This document shows positions 32,574-41,118 of a stretch of 64,000 nt of DNA, piece after piece. Under the pieces are notes generated by a model. That model was not told where the DNA came from. It worked only from the letters and a program-made list of their open reading frames with translations, and did not search any database. Position 1 is the first letter of the stretch, and the number at the start of each line of letters is the position of its first letter. The translations under genes were made by a program, and so were the position numbers. The DNA comes from Desulfocapsaceae bacterium (GTDB taxonomy: Bacteria; Desulfobacterota; Desulfobulbia; Desulfobulbales; Desulfocapsaceae): the NCBI GenBank assembly GCA_030653035.1, contig JAUSAB010000057.1, forward strand, positions 1-64,000, written 5' to 3'.

Positions 32574-35294
32574 ATGGAAAATATCAATCTAATCGCCAAA
32601 CACTGGCATCACCTGCCGATTACTGAAGTCGTTAATCTGCTGGAGGCCAATCAGGCGCAGGGGCTTGACCAGTTTGCGGCCAGGCACCGTCTGGAAACCT
32701 TCGGGCCCAATGCCATCACCGCCCAAAAGGGACAGGGGCCGCTTATCCGTTTTCTGCTTCAGTTTCATCAACCCCTGATCTATATCCTGATTGCCTCAGG
32801 GCTCGTCACTGCCTTTCTTGAGGAGTGGGTGGATTGCGGCGTTATCTTCGGGGTGGTGCTGATGAATGCCGTTGTCGGCTTTATCCAGGAGGCCAAAGCG
32901 GTCGACGCCCTGGCAGCCCTGACCCGGACCATGACCACCGAGGCCACTGTCCTGCGCCAGGGAGAAAAAAGACGGCTGTCGGCCACGGAACTGGTGCCGG
33001 GCGATATCGTTTTCCTGCAAAGCGGCGACAAGGTTCCGGCGGATCTGCGGCTTTTTCAGGTACGCGACCTGCAGATCGCCGAAGCAGCGCTTACCGGCGA
33101 GTCAGCCCCTGTGGCCAAAGACCACGGCCTGCATGGCCGCGACACCGCCCTGGCCGACCGCAAAAACATGGCCTATGCCTCAACGCTTGTCACCTACGGT
33201 CAGGGCACAGGCATCGTGACGGCAACCGGTGATGCCACCGAGGTCGGGCGCATCTCTCAACTGATCTCAGCCGCCGAAACGCTCGCCACCCCGCTTACCC
33301 GTAAGATCAGCGCCTTCAGCAACGTCCTGCTCTATGTGATCCTGATTCTCGCCGCCCTCACCATTGTGGTCGGGATGCTGCGGGGCATGCAATTTCTTGA
33401 TATGTTTATGGCGGCAGTGGCCCTGGCCGTTGGCGCCATCCCCGAAGGTCTGCCCGCCGCAGTCACCATTACCCTTGCTATCGGCGTCTCCCGTATGGCC
33501 AAAAAACGGGCCATTATTCGCAAACTTCCAGCCGTTGAGACCTTGGGCAGCACCACTATGATCTGCACCGACAAGACCGGCACCCTCACCGAAAACCAGA
33601 TGACCGTGCAGGAGATCATGGCCGGCGGCCTGCTCTTTACTGTGAGCGGCTCAGGATACAATCCCCTGCATGGCGCCATCAACAGTCCGACAACAACCTT
33701 CGAGGACAAGGAAATTCCGGCGTTGCGGGAATGTTTGCGGGCAGGGCTTCTCTGCAACGACAGCCGACTTTTGGAAGAAGACGGTGGATGGCAGGTGCAT
33801 GGCGACCCCACCGAGGGGGCGCTTCTGACCTCAGCCCGCAAGTGTGGACTCGGCCCGGAAATAGTAGCGGAATATCCCCGTCTGGACACAGTGCCTTTCG
33901 AATCGGAACACCAATACATGGCCACCCTGCACGATACCGGCAATGACGCCTTCCGCTTGATCTATTTAAAGGGTGCGGTAGAGGCCGTTCTCACCCGCTG
34001 CGAAACGCAAATTGAGGCCCAGGGCAATCCGGCTCCCCTGCGGGCCAAGGAAATCCACAGCATCGTTGAGTCCATGGCAGCCAAGGGATTGCGGGTGCTG
34101 GCCATGGCCAGCAAGAAGGTATCTCCCGAAACACGAGACATCAATCATGGCGATCTGACCACGGATCTTGTCTTTCTTGGCCTGCAAGGGATGATCGACC
34201 CGCCCCGTTCCGAGGCGATTTCGGCGGTCAAGACCTGTCAGGCCGCTGGTATCCTGGTCAAGATGATCACCGGTGACCACCCGGTAACGGCCAGGGCCAT
34301 TGCCGAACAAGTCGGGCTCATCAACACCCTTCCCATATCACCAACCATGCCGGTCCTCACCGGCCCTGAACTGGCCAAATTATCCGACAGCGAGCTGATC
34401 GAGGTGGCTGCTGCCACAGCCGTGTTCGCCAGAGTGACCCCTGAACAGAAGCTTCGCCTGGTGGAGGCCCTCCAGGCCACAGGGCAGGTAGTGGCGATGA
34501 CCGGCGACGGGGTGAACGACGCCCCGGCCTTGAAGCGGGCAGATATCGGTGTGGCCATGGGCATCACCGGCACCGAGGTGGCCAAGGAAGCTGCCGACAT
34601 GATCCTGACCGATGACAATTTCAGTTCGATTGAGGCGGCTGTGGAAGAGGGCCGGGGAGTGTTTGACAATCTGGTTAAGTTCATTACCTGGACCCTGCCG
34701 ACCAATCTTGGTGAAGGTCTCGTCATCCTCACCGCCATTTTTCTTGGCGTCACCCTGCCCATTCTGCCGGTGCAGATCCTGTGGATCAACATGACCACCG
34801 CCGGATTCTTAGGGCTTGCCCTCGCCTTTGAACCCAAGGAACCGGGAATCATGCTGCGGCCGCCGCGGGAGCCGAATACACCGATCTTGACTCGCAGCGT
34901 CATTTTCCGGATTACCCTGGTGAGCTTCCTCATGCTTGGCGCCGCCTTCTGGCTTTTTGCCTGGGAACTATCTGCCGGCGCCACCCTGGCCGAGGCACGG
35001 ACCGCTGCCGTCAATGCCTTTGTCATGATCGAGCTGTTTTACCTCTTCAACTGCCGCTCCCTGGAAAAGACCGTTTTCCAGCTTGGTTTTTTCTCAAACC
35101 CCTGGGTGCTTGGCGGCACTGTCGCCATGTTCCTGCTGCAACTTGCCTACACCTATCTGCCGGTGATGAACCGTTTGTTCCAGAGCGCGCCGGTTACCCT
35201 GGCCGTATGGGGCCGAACAGGAGCAGCAGGACTGATCGTTTTTGTGGTCGTTGAGATCGAGAAATGGTTGTGGACAAAAACAGGAAAGAGTTGA
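32574..35294 (+). CDS. P2-type cation-transporting ATPase (CtpF/PMR1-like)
   Basis: The 906-residue protein has the P-type ATPase order: actuator motif TGES, membrane motif IPEGLPAAVT, phosphorylation site DKTGTLT, and hinge motif MTGDGVNDAPALK. In helix 6 the metal-site sequence is WINMTTAGFLGLALAFEP; the Asp of calcium pumps is replaced, as in mycobacterial CtpF-like pumps, so the ion is uncertain. The ATG at 32574 (ENINLIAKHWH) is chosen because the 43 codons upstream look non-coding. It is divergent from the mla operon. No regulator is adjacent. Confidence 0.9.
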   Translation: MENINLIAKHWHHLPITEVVNLLEANQAQGLDQFAARHRLETFGPNAITAQKGQGPLIRFLLQFHQPLIYILIASGLVTAFLEEWVDCGVIFGVVLMNAVVGFIQEAKAVDALAALTRTMTTEATVLRQGEKRRLSATELVPGDIVFLQSGDKVPADLRLFQVRDLQIAEAALTGESAPVAKDHGLHGRDTALADRKNMAYASTLVTYGQGTGIVTATGDATEVGRISQLISAAETLATPLTRKISAFSNVLLYVILILAALTIVVGMLRGMQFLDMFMAAVALAVGAIPEGLPAAVTITLAIGVSRMAKKRAIIRKLPAVETLGSTTMICTDKTGTLTENQMTVQEIMAGGLLFTVSGSGYNPLHGAINSPTTTFEDKEIPALRECLRAGLLCNDSRLLEEDGGWQVHGDPTEGALLTSARKCGLGPEIVAEYPRLDTVPFESEHQYMATLHDTGNDAFRLIYLKGAVEAVLTRCETQIEAQGNPAPLRAKEIHSIVESMAAKGLRVLAMASKKVSPETRDINHGDLTTDLVFLGLQGMIDPPRSEAISAVKTCQAAGILVKMITGDHPVTARAIAEQVGLINTLPISPTMPVLTGPELAKLSDSELIEVAAATAVFARVTPEQKLRLVEALQATGQVVAMTGDGVNDAPALKRADIGVAMGITGTEVAKEAADMILTDDNFSSIEAAVEEGRGVFDNLVKFITWTLPTNLGEGLVILTAIFLGVTLPILPVQILWINMTTAGFLGLALAFEPKEPGIMLRPPREPNTPILTRSVIFRITLVSFLMLGAAFWLFAWELSAGATLAEARTAAVNAFVMIELFYLFNCRSLEKTVFQLGFFSNPWVLGGTVAMFLLQLAYTYLPVMNRLFQSAPVTLAVWGRTGAAGLIVFVVVEIEKWLWTKTGKS

Positions 35295-35378
35295 AAGGAT
35301 CAGCACATGGAGATCGGGTTTCTCACCCGACAACAACCGCCTGTACAATCCGGTTGGATCTGAGTTGTAACCTTTTTA

Positions 35379-38018
35379 TCATGAATCAATGACCTTTTTC
35401 ATGACCTTGGCCAAACCGGCAAGGGAATAGGGTTTTTGCAGGAACTCCTTGATTCCAAGCCCGAGGATTTCCTCAACCCGGTCATCTTTCCGGAAGCCTG
35501 AGGCGAGCAGGACCTTCACGTCAGGATTAATTTTTTTCATCTCCACAAAGGCCTCGCGGCCGGACATTACCGGCATGGCCATATCCAGCAGAACCGCCTT
35601 GATATCGGCTTGATGCTGCTGATACCTCTCCACACCCTCCTTCCCATTTACAGCGGTCAAAACCGTGTACCCCACGGTCTCCAGGATATTCTCCGCCATT
35701 TCCCTGACTCGTATATCATCATCAACTACCAAGATAAGTCCCTCGCCACGACTGATAGCCAATGTGTCCGTAGCAGGAACACTTATCCCTTCTCGCACCA
35801 ATAACGGCAGATAGACGCTGAAAGTCGAGCCATGCCCTGACTCCGAATAGACATCTATAAATCCCTGTTCTTGTCTAACGATATTATAAACCATGGCCAG
35901 TCCGAGACCAGTGCCTTTACCTTGTTCCTTAGTGGTAAAAAAAGGATCAAAGATTTTGGCTGCCGTCTTCGTATCCATGCCGATTCCCGTATCGCTGACC
36001 GACACCTTCCAATAAAGAGGGCTGGTGGCCTCAGGATGTCTTTTCTGAAACACCGGATCAACGACGACCTTGTCAATGGCAATGGTCAATATACCACCCC
36101 AGACACCCTCTCCGCGCATGATCGTCATGGCATGAATTCCATTGATACAGAGATTCAGAAGCACCTGTTCCATCTCCGTAGCATCTGCCAGCACATAGGC
36201 TGGACACTCCGCAGGATGCACGACCACCTGTACCGATTTATCAAAGGTATTCTCCCCCAGTTTCCGCACATGTTTCACCGAGAGATTCAGATCAACCGGC
36301 ACCAGATCAATCTGGTGTTTACGGGACAAGGTGAGCAACTGCCGCACCATATCCACGGCCCGTTGTCCCGATGTTTCCATGCGTTCCAGATATTCCAGGA
36401 TCTCATGAACAGGAATACCCTGGGGGTTGCGAAGCCGATACTGAAGCAAGGAGAGGTTGCCCAGAACTGCGGCCAGGACATTGTTAAAATCATGGGCCAG
36501 ACCGCCAGCCAGGGTGCCGACAGACTCCATCTTCTGGGCCTGACGCAGTTGTTGCTCCTTGAGATCAAGTTCCGTGATATCATCCAGACGAATGGCAATG
36601 CCATTCACCCCGTTAGCAATCAGGGGAAAAAAAGTCACGTTATAGAGATGTTCAGCATCCGGTGTCACCTGCTCCCGATAAAGGGTTATAGGATCGTGCT
36701 GACGACTTGTGGAATCAACCTGTTCAGAATATTTGCTGAAAAAGGGAGCAATATCATAAATTTTCCTGCCAATCGCGTCGCCTGACGCAATGCCGGTGAG
36801 CCGACAGGCAGCACTATTCCATTGGGTCACATGAGAATCAGCATCGAGTGTAACCAGTATCGAGGGCATGGACTCGATGATATTATTGAGATAATTGCGC
36901 ATGCGGACAATTTCCTTTTCCGCGTTTTTCTGGGCACTGATATCCCGGATCAGCCCTTCATATTTAAGTATGGTGCCATCCTCTCCCTTAACCACATGAC
37001 AGGTCAAAGAAACAATGACAGGCGAGCTGTCACTTTTTATCAGGGTCAGTTCATAATCCTTAACCAAACCCCGTATCACTATCTGCTCCTTGAATTGAAC
37101 AAGGGCCTCTTCATTTTCAAAGATATTGGCAAAGAGGTTCTGTTCAAGGACGATTCCTCGGGAAGCGGTGCTGAGTATCCGTAAGAAAGCGGGGTTCACA
37201 GCCAGCAACTGCCCTTTGCCATCGGCCACAAAGATGCCTTCAATGGCCCGTTCAAACAGGTGTCGGAACTTTCTCTCGGAGTTCTGCAATGCCAGTTCCC
37301 GAGACGCGATGGTGCTGAACATCACCTCCAAGGCATGGCCGAACTGCTCTAATTCATATACCCACCGGGCCGGAGGAATCTGCACATCAAGATGGCCCTG
37401 GCTGATGCTGTCGGCGGCAGCCATGAAGTTCTGTACCGGACCGGTCAGATATCTTGCCAGAAAATAACCAATACCAACGGCAAGCAACCAGAAACAAAGA
37501 CCAATGATCACGCCATTGGTCCGGATCTCTTTAAGATGGAGCAAGAGACCCCGCATGGATAGGAAAACCCTGGTTTTGCCAAGTTCAATGTTGCCAACCA
37601 CAATGGGTGCGGTAACAATGAGCTGAGCCTGATCAACATCGATACAAATACCAACACCCTTGCCCTTGGCCACACACTCCCCGACAGGCTCTTTTTCCAT
37701 CTTGGAGCCAAGGAATTTCTCCTCGGAGGCGGCAAGAATGGTCCCCAGCGTATCACTGATCTGAATCGCCTTTACCCCCTCATCCTTGGCAGCAACCTCC
37801 TTGATGAATCCCTGCAAAGGGGCATAGCTTTCCGTGATCAGATCATCGGCCACGGAAAAGGAAGTGTGCAGAGTGATAGCCTTGCCACGGACGGTCAGAC
37901 TGTCAATGGCGTAACTCTTGAAACGACTGGTGTAGAGAGTGACAATCGCCACAGTCAGCAACAGCGTAATCAGGGTACAATAGACAATGAGATGAGTGCG
38001 GAGACGAAAAGATGTCAT
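35379..38018 (-). CDS. Hybrid sensor histidine kinase (HAMP-PAS-PAS-HK-REC)
   Basis: The 879-residue protein has a membrane helix at about 8-28, a periplasmic sensor region (30-170), a second helix (about 175-195), HAMP, two PAS domains (about 260-375 and 385-495), and a kinase core. The phospho-acceptor His lies in GTLAGGLAHDFNNVLAAVLG. N-box and G-box motifs are DATEMEQVLLNLCING and GKGTGLGLAMVY. The C-terminal receiver has LVVDDDIRVREMAEN and the acceptor Asp in LLDMAMPVMSG. Its start overlaps the PhnD-like gene stop by ATGA, so the periplasmic binding protein probably presents its ligand to the sensor domain. No output regulator is nearby. Confidence 0.92.
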   Translation of the reverse strand: MTSFRLRTHLIVYCTLITLLLTVAIVTLYTSRFKSYAIDSLTVRGKAITLHTSFSVADDLITESYAPLQGFIKEVAAKDEGVKAIQISDTLGTILAASEEKFLGSKMEKEPVGECVAKGKGVGICIDVDQAQLIVTAPIVVGNIELGKTRVFLSMRGLLLHLKEIRTNGVIIGLCFWLLAVGIGYFLARYLTGPVQNFMAAADSISQGHLDVQIPPARWVYELEQFGHALEVMFSTIASRELALQNSERKFRHLFERAIEGIFVADGKGQLLAVNPAFLRILSTASRGIVLEQNLFANIFENEEALVQFKEQIVIRGLVKDYELTLIKSDSSPVIVSLTCHVVKGEDGTILKYEGLIRDISAQKNAEKEIVRMRNYLNNIIESMPSILVTLDADSHVTQWNSAACRLTGIASGDAIGRKIYDIAPFFSKYSEQVDSTSRQHDPITLYREQVTPDAEHLYNVTFFPLIANGVNGIAIRLDDITELDLKEQQLRQAQKMESVGTLAGGLAHDFNNVLAAVLGNLSLLQYRLRNPQGIPVHEILEYLERMETSGQRAVDMVRQLLTLSRKHQIDLVPVDLNLSVKHVRKLGENTFDKSVQVVVHPAECPAYVLADATEMEQVLLNLCINGIHAMTIMRGEGVWGGILTIAIDKVVVDPVFQKRHPEATSPLYWKVSVSDTGIGMDTKTAAKIFDPFFTTKEQGKGTGLGLAMVYNIVRQEQGFIDVYSESGHGSTFSVYLPLLVREGISVPATDTLAISRGEGLILVVDDDIRVREMAENILETVGYTVLTAVNGKEGVERYQQHQADIKAVLLDMAMPVMSGREAFVEMKKINPDVKVLLASGFRKDDRVEEILGLGIKEFLQKPYSLAGLAKVMKKVIDS

Positions 38019-38887
38019 GGCTGCCTGAAATAGTCGGTGTCTTTGATCTGTTCATTAAACTCTTCATAATCAGCATCCGTTGCCGTAATAATTTTTTCGA
38101 CCTGCATACTCTTCAAGATCTCCAGCTCCTCTGGATTATCTGGGGACAGAGCGCTGAGTGTCTCTTGAATAGCAGTGATGGTGGCTTTATCCATGCTGTT
38201 TTTAACGACAAAGGGAAACTGGGGGATTTCAGGAGAACGGCTAATGACCGTGACTTGATCGCGGATGCCGGAAAAAGCCGGCAGATCGAGGGTATCAAGC
38301 CTGAGCAAACCGGCATCATACTTCTTGTTGATGACCCCATAGATAACGTTGTCCATCTTGCCCAGAAACTGGATGTCAATGTCCTCCTGGGGATCAATCC
38401 CCTTTGCTTTCAGTTGGGGCAGAAGAAAAATATAACCGGCATAGGAATGCTCGCCAATGGCCGCCACCTTTTTTCCTTTGAGCTGTTCTATGGTTTTAAC
38501 ATCACTATCCTTACGGACAATGGCCCCGCCATAAAATGTGGAGGCCCCTCTGGCAATTACTTTATAATCAGCAGACCGCAACGTGTAACACAAAGAGGGT
38601 GGGGTAAGCAGGAGGTCATGTTCTCCGCCCTTGGCCTTTTCAAGAAAAATTTTAAGGTCCGGCGCCGAAAAAATAATGATCTTTTTGCCAAGTTTTTTTT
38701 CAAGGCGAGCAGCAAGGGGACCGTACATCTCAACAATGGTTCTCGGCGATTGATAGGGATAGATCCCGAATTTGATAACATTTGGATTGGCTGGCTCATG
38801 TGCCTGGCACGACAAGGGAACAATGAGTACAGAGAGGGTGAACACCAGTCCCCAGACGTTTGTTAACCGGCAAGATATTTTATCCAT
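38015..38887 (-). CDS. PhnD-like periplasmic substrate-binding protein
   Basis: The 290-residue protein has a signal peptide (GLVFTLSVLIVPLSCQA) and the phosphate/phosphonate-binding PhnD fold: KFGIYPYQSPRTIVEMYGPLAARLEKKLG, DLLLTPPSLCYTL, and GKKVAAIGEHSYAGYIFLLPQLKAKG. PhnD relatives bind phosphonate, phosphite or other oxyanions. There is no transporter ATPase or permease next to it. Instead it is translationally coupled to a hybrid kinase, so it is more likely a sensory binding protein than an uptake protein. The ligand is not predictable from motifs. Confidence 0.88.
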   Translation of the reverse strand: MDKISCRLTNVWGLVFTLSVLIVPLSCQAHEPANPNVIKFGIYPYQSPRTIVEMYGPLAARLEKKLGKKIIIFSAPDLKIFLEKAKGGEHDLLLTPPSLCYTLRSADYKVIARGASTFYGGAIVRKDSDVKTIEQLKGKKVAAIGEHSYAGYIFLLPQLKAKGIDPQEDIDIQFLGKMDNVIYGVINKKYDAGLLRLDTLDLPAFSGIRDQVTVISRSPEIPQFPFVVKNSMDKATITAIQETLSALSPDNPEELEILKSMQVEKIITATDADYEEFNEQIKDTDYFRQP

Positions 38888-38976
38888 TTATCTCCTTTTT
38901 TCATATTGCAGATGCGATGTGCTGTGGATGTATCATCTTCTTGATTAATATTGTATTTTTTTGCAGAGGATATGTC

Positions 38977-39181
38977 AAAGAATATACTGGGTGGCTGACT
39001 TACTCAAATGGCTACTACAGATGGTGGTTTTATCACAACATACAGAGTCGGCCATACTACGTCGTCGAACAAGGTTAGCCGTAACAGACTGAAGATATTG
39101 ACATAATTTTTCATCTCTTTCGTTGCCGCCACGCGCCTTAATGTGGCAACTTGAGTTAATCAGCCACCCAGTAAGAATATT
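38977..39181. repeat. 205-bp element with imperfect terminal inverted repeats
   Basis: TACTGGGTGGCTGA with flanking bases at 38977-39007 is inverted at 39151-39181 (TCAGCCACCCAGTA core), about 24 bp with three mismatches in the inner part. The middle holds no credible gene. A hairpin (GTTGCC..CAC/GTGGCAAC) lies near 39123-39150. This fills much of the 423-bp gap upstream of the TetR gene. It looks like a non-autonomous element or decayed insertion sequence. Confidence 0.5.
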
Positions 39182-39252
39182 GTCCCCACCCCTTGAAAAA
39201 CCATAAAATCACTCACAAAAAATATACTTGTTCCATAAGAAGAAGCTTTTTC

Positions 39253-39280
39253 TTGACAAGAGCCATTTTCACGCTAAGAT
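39253..39280 (+). promoter_or_regulatory. Promoter of the tetR-hlyD-ftsX-ABC operon
   Basis: TTGACA (39253-39258) and TAAGAT (39275-39280) are separated by 16 bases, a near-consensus sigma-70 promoter. It lies 31 bp upstream of the TetR start and directly abuts the palindromic operator, so repressor binding would block transcription initiation. Confidence 0.65.
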
Positions 39281-39298
39281 AGTAAGCAATTACTTACT
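39281..39298 (+). promoter_or_regulatory. TetR-type operator palindrome
   Basis: AGTAAGCAATTACTTACT is an 18-bp near-perfect palindrome (one mismatched pair) between the -10 box and the ribosome site of the adjacent TetR gene. Its size and place are typical of an autoregulated TetR operator. Confidence 0.6.
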
Positions 39299-39310
39299 TC
39301 AAGGGGATTT

Positions 39311-39919
39311 ATGACAATTCTTTCCAAACGTCTTCCCGCCGATGAACGCAAAGCCATGACCGTGGCAACCGTGGTTCAATTAGCGGCCGAACAAAATCCA
39401 GGTGAGATCACAACCACTGTTATTGCCAAGCGGATGGATCTGACCCAAGGGGCGCTGTTCCGCCATTTTCCTTGTAAAGATGCTATCTGGCAGGCCGTCA
39501 TGGAATGGGTAGCAGAAGATTTACTGGGCAGAGTCGATCAGGGCGCCCAAAATGCGGCCACGCCGCTTACCGCACTTGAGGCTATATTTGCAGCACATCT
39601 TGATTTTGTCATTACCTATCCAGGAGTACCCCGTATACTCTTCTACGAACTCCAGCGAGCGGAAGACACCGCCGCCAAACAGATGGTACGCACCTTGATC
39701 AAACGATATAGCGAACGGCTGATTATCCTGCTGGAAAGAGGGAAAACTCAAGGGGAACTGGCCCTCCATATAAATGTCGCTGCCGCCGCCGCCCTCTTTC
39801 TCGGAATGGTTCAAGGACTCGTGATGCAATCATTGATCGCAGGAGAGCCCGGAAAGATTGACACAAAGGCACAGGAAGTCTTTGCCCTTTATCGCCGAAG
39901 TATCAGGAGTAACGCATGA
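39311..39919 (+). CDS. TetR family transcriptional repressor
   Basis: The 202-residue protein has an N-terminal helix-turn-helix, with GEITTTVIAKRMDLTQGALFRHFP as the recognition helix and following turn, and a ligand-binding C-terminal half with no conserved motif. An AAGGGG site precedes the ATG. Its gene overlaps the downstream membrane-fusion gene by ATGA and is preceded by a palindromic operator, so it probably represses its own efflux operon until a substrate binds. The ligand is unknown. Confidence 0.92.
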   Translation: MTILSKRLPADERKAMTVATVVQLAAEQNPGEITTTVIAKRMDLTQGALFRHFPCKDAIWQAVMEWVAEDLLGRVDQGAQNAATPLTALEAIFAAHLDFVITYPGVPRILFYELQRAEDTAAKQMVRTLIKRYSERLIILLERGKTQGELALHINVAAAAALFLGMVQGLVMQSLIAGEPGKIDTKAQEVFALYRRSIRSNA

Positions 39920-41118
39920 AATATCTTTCCAACAAGATCCGAACCCTAACCCTGGTCACGGTAATCGCTCTGCTCCTGGCAGTTTTCTTTTATGTTGTTA
40001 TCCGTTCCGGGCCGCTGGCACCCATTGCCGTGACCGTAACCACGGTTACAAATCAACCGATCACCCCGGCGCTGTTTGGCATCGGCACGATCCAGGCCCG
40101 ATACACCCACCGCCTCGGTCCGACCGTTGCCGGCCGGGTGCAGAATGTCAATGTCCATGTGGGGGACAAGGTCAAGGCCGGACAGATACTGGCCGAGATC
40201 GACCCCATTGATCTGAAGGAACGAATCACCGGACAGGATGCCGCCCTGAAACGGGCTGAGGCATTAACCATAGGGGCCGAGGCGCAAGTCAAAGAGACCG
40301 TCGCCGGCGCTGCCTTTGCCGCATCCCAGGCCAGCCGTTACAGCCAACTCTTTGAGGCGCATTCGATAAGCGCAGAGGCAGATGAAGGCAAACGCCAGGA
40401 AAACAGAGTGGCTGAGGCCGCGCTTGCCACCGCCCGTGCCAATCTGGATGCGGCTCGTCAGGACCGGGAACGACTCAAGGCCGACCGCGCCGGACTGATC
40501 CAGCAACAGGAGAATCTACGTCTGCTGGCGCCAATCGATGGCCTGGTGGTCGCCCGTGATGCCGAACCAGGAGATACCGTGGTGGCGGGACAGGCCATAG
40601 TGGAGATGATCGATCCTGCCAGCCTGTGGATCAATGTCCGTTTTGACCAATCACGCACCGCAGGCCTGCGCGCGGAACTGCCCGCCGTCATTGCCCGGCG
40701 CTCTTCATCCCGACAACCAATTGCCGGTCGGGTGCTGCGGGTAGAACCGCTGGCCGATGCCGTAACCGAGGAGACCCTGGCCAAGGTCGTTTTTGACCCG
40801 CTGCCGGAGCCGTTGCCACCCATTGGCGAACTGGCTGAGATCACAGTGGCCTTGCCGGCCTTGCCAGCCGCCCCAGTGATTCCCAATGGCGCCCTGAAGC
40901 GAGCCAATGACAAAAACAGCAGGAACGGAGTCTGGATTGTGAAAAACAAATCTCTGACCTTCGCACCGGTACGGACAGGGGCAACTGACCTTGATGGCCA
41001 GGTGCAGATCCTGGATGGGATCAAGGAAGGGGATCAGGTTGTCGTCTACAGTCAACGCGAGCTCACCAAGGGTAGCCGCGTCAAGATCGTCGATCACCTG
41101 ATCAAGGATACGCCATGA
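39916..41118 (+). CDS. HlyD/MacA-like membrane fusion protein
   Basis: The 400-residue protein has one N-terminal membrane helix (about 12-32) and a barrel-sandwich segment (LGPTVAGRVQNVNVHVGDKVKAGQILAEID). A coiled-coil hairpin (about 100-190) and the second half-motif IDGLVVARDAEPGDTVVAGQ follow, as in RND and MacA-type adaptors. It bridges the inner-membrane permease to an outer-membrane channel. An outer-membrane factor is not encoded nearby. It overlaps tetR and the permease gene by ATGA at both ends, so the four genes form one operon. Confidence 0.9.
   Translation: MKYLSNKIRTLTLVTVIALLLAVFFYVVIRSGPLAPIAVTVTTVTNQPITPALFGIGTIQARYTHRLGPTVAGRVQNVNVHVGDKVKAGQILAEIDPIDLKERITGQDAALKRAEALTIGAEAQVKETVAGAAFAASQASRYSQLFEAHSISAEADEGKRQENRVAEAALATARANLDAARQDRERLKADRAGLIQQQENLRLLAPIDGLVVARDAEPGDTVVAGQAIVEMIDPASLWINVRFDQSRTAGLRAELPAVIARRSSSRQPIAGRVLRVEPLADAVTEETLAKVVFDPLPEPLPPIGELAEITVALPALPAAPVIPNGALKRANDKNSRNGVWIVKNKSLTFAPVRTGATDLDGQVQILDGIKEGDQVVVYSQRELTKGSRVKIVDHLIKDTP

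Noticed and set aside
38860-39078. 72-codon plus frame across the inverted-repeat element
   Set aside because: It starts inside the PhnD gene end region, overlaps an element with inverted ends and shows no known domain.
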